A stretch of DNA of 44,172 nucleotides from CAZAFN01 sp964484795 (GTDB lineage Bacteria; Pseudomonadota; Alphaproteobacteria; Methylaequorales; Methylaequoraceae): positions 1 to 44,172 of the forward strand of contig CAZAFN010000011.1 in NCBI GenBank assembly GCA_964484795.1. Reading direction: 5' to 3'. Position 1 is the stretch's first letter. Each line of letters begins with the position of its first letter. Both the position numbers and the translations under genes were made by a program. Positions 44,118-44,172 of this stretch are shown in pieces. The notes beneath the pieces were generated by a model. It was given only the letters and a program-made list of their open reading frames with translations, was not told where the DNA came from and made no database searches.

Positions 44118-44172
44118 TGGTAGGCCCGGAGGGACTTGAACCCCCGACAACACCGTTATGAGCGGTGCGTTC
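44118..44172 (-). tRNA. tRNA-Met (anticodon CAT), 3' part
   Basis: On the minus strand the window edge cuts the gene upstream of the anticodon arm. Visible parts are the anticodon stem CACCG/CGGTG around a CTCATAA loop (anticodon CAT at 44158-44160), a five-base variable region, the T-arm with a TTCAAGT loop, the acceptor 3' strand CGGGCCT, discriminator A and encoded CCA (44118-44120). CAT could also be an initiator or a lysidine-modified Ile tRNA; the missing 5' half would decide. An elongator Met is most likely. Confidence 0.9.

Noticed and set aside
1..44172. CRISPR arrays, insertion sequences, prophage genes
   Set aside because: No repeat-spacer pattern, transposase, integrase or phage structural gene was seen on either strand.

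Overview
This window looks like a piece of chromosome from an AT-rich, probably free-living alphaproteobacterium with a compact genome, of the kind common in marine plankton (Pelagibacter-like or HIMB59-like lineages). That is an inference from gene content and order. The supporting traits are an alphaproteobacterial SspB ahead of fumC, rnpB directly upstream of mraZ, the alphaproteobacterial FtsZ tail, methionine synthase divided into MetH1 and MetH2 proteins, an lpxC-bamD-recN run, very short gaps and frequent gene overlaps. No plasmid, phage, insertion sequence or CRISPR signal was seen.

Left arm (1-4278, minus strand): a partial unknown gene at the edge, an alpha-1,2-fucosyltransferase-like GT11 gene, then a close-packed set (unknown 90-aa protein, tautomerase-like protein, Met/His-rich outer-membrane beta-barrel, small secreted Cys protein), and an orphan tungstate-binding protein (tupA-like). 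A divergent metallo-beta-lactamase-fold gene follows, separated from tupA by a perfect 12-bp inverted repeat. From 5393 to 6149 there are two very small genes and a DUF3147-like membrane protein. Next come sspB-fumC (+), and AsmA-like and SH3-like envelope genes (-).

Centre (10535-32700, plus strand): an AmpD/AmiD-type amidase, RNase P RNA with its own promoter, then a nearly unbroken division and cell-wall (dcw) cluster: mraZ, ftsZ, rsmH, ftsL, ftsI, murE, murF, mraY, murD, ftsW, murG, murC, murB, ddl, ftsQ, ftsA, lpxC, bamD, recN. The cluster makes the peptidoglycan precursors (MurE/F/D/C, MurB, Ddl), the lipid-linked intermediates (MraY, MurG), the septal synthase (FtsW, FtsI) and the divisome scaffold (FtsZ, FtsA, FtsQ, FtsL). 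lpxC and bamD add outer-membrane biogenesis. The oddity is that ftsZ is second in the cluster, between mraZ and rsmH, and is missing from its usual place after ftsA. Three tandem MraZ-type boxes overlap the likely mraZ promoter.

Right arm (32697-41993, minus strand): a convergent operon read metF, metH1, metH2, uvrD/pcrA, prmA, pepP. metH2 is interrupted by a frameshift exactly at an 11-base homopolymer; one extra base would restore an 885-aa protein. Finally mlaA-mlaC (+) encode parts of the Mla phospholipid transport system, MlaA carrying a long acidic tail, followed by a terminator and a tRNA-Met (minus) cut by the window edge.

Apart from the short stretch around rnpB and its flanking signals, no gene-free gap exceeds about 260 bases.
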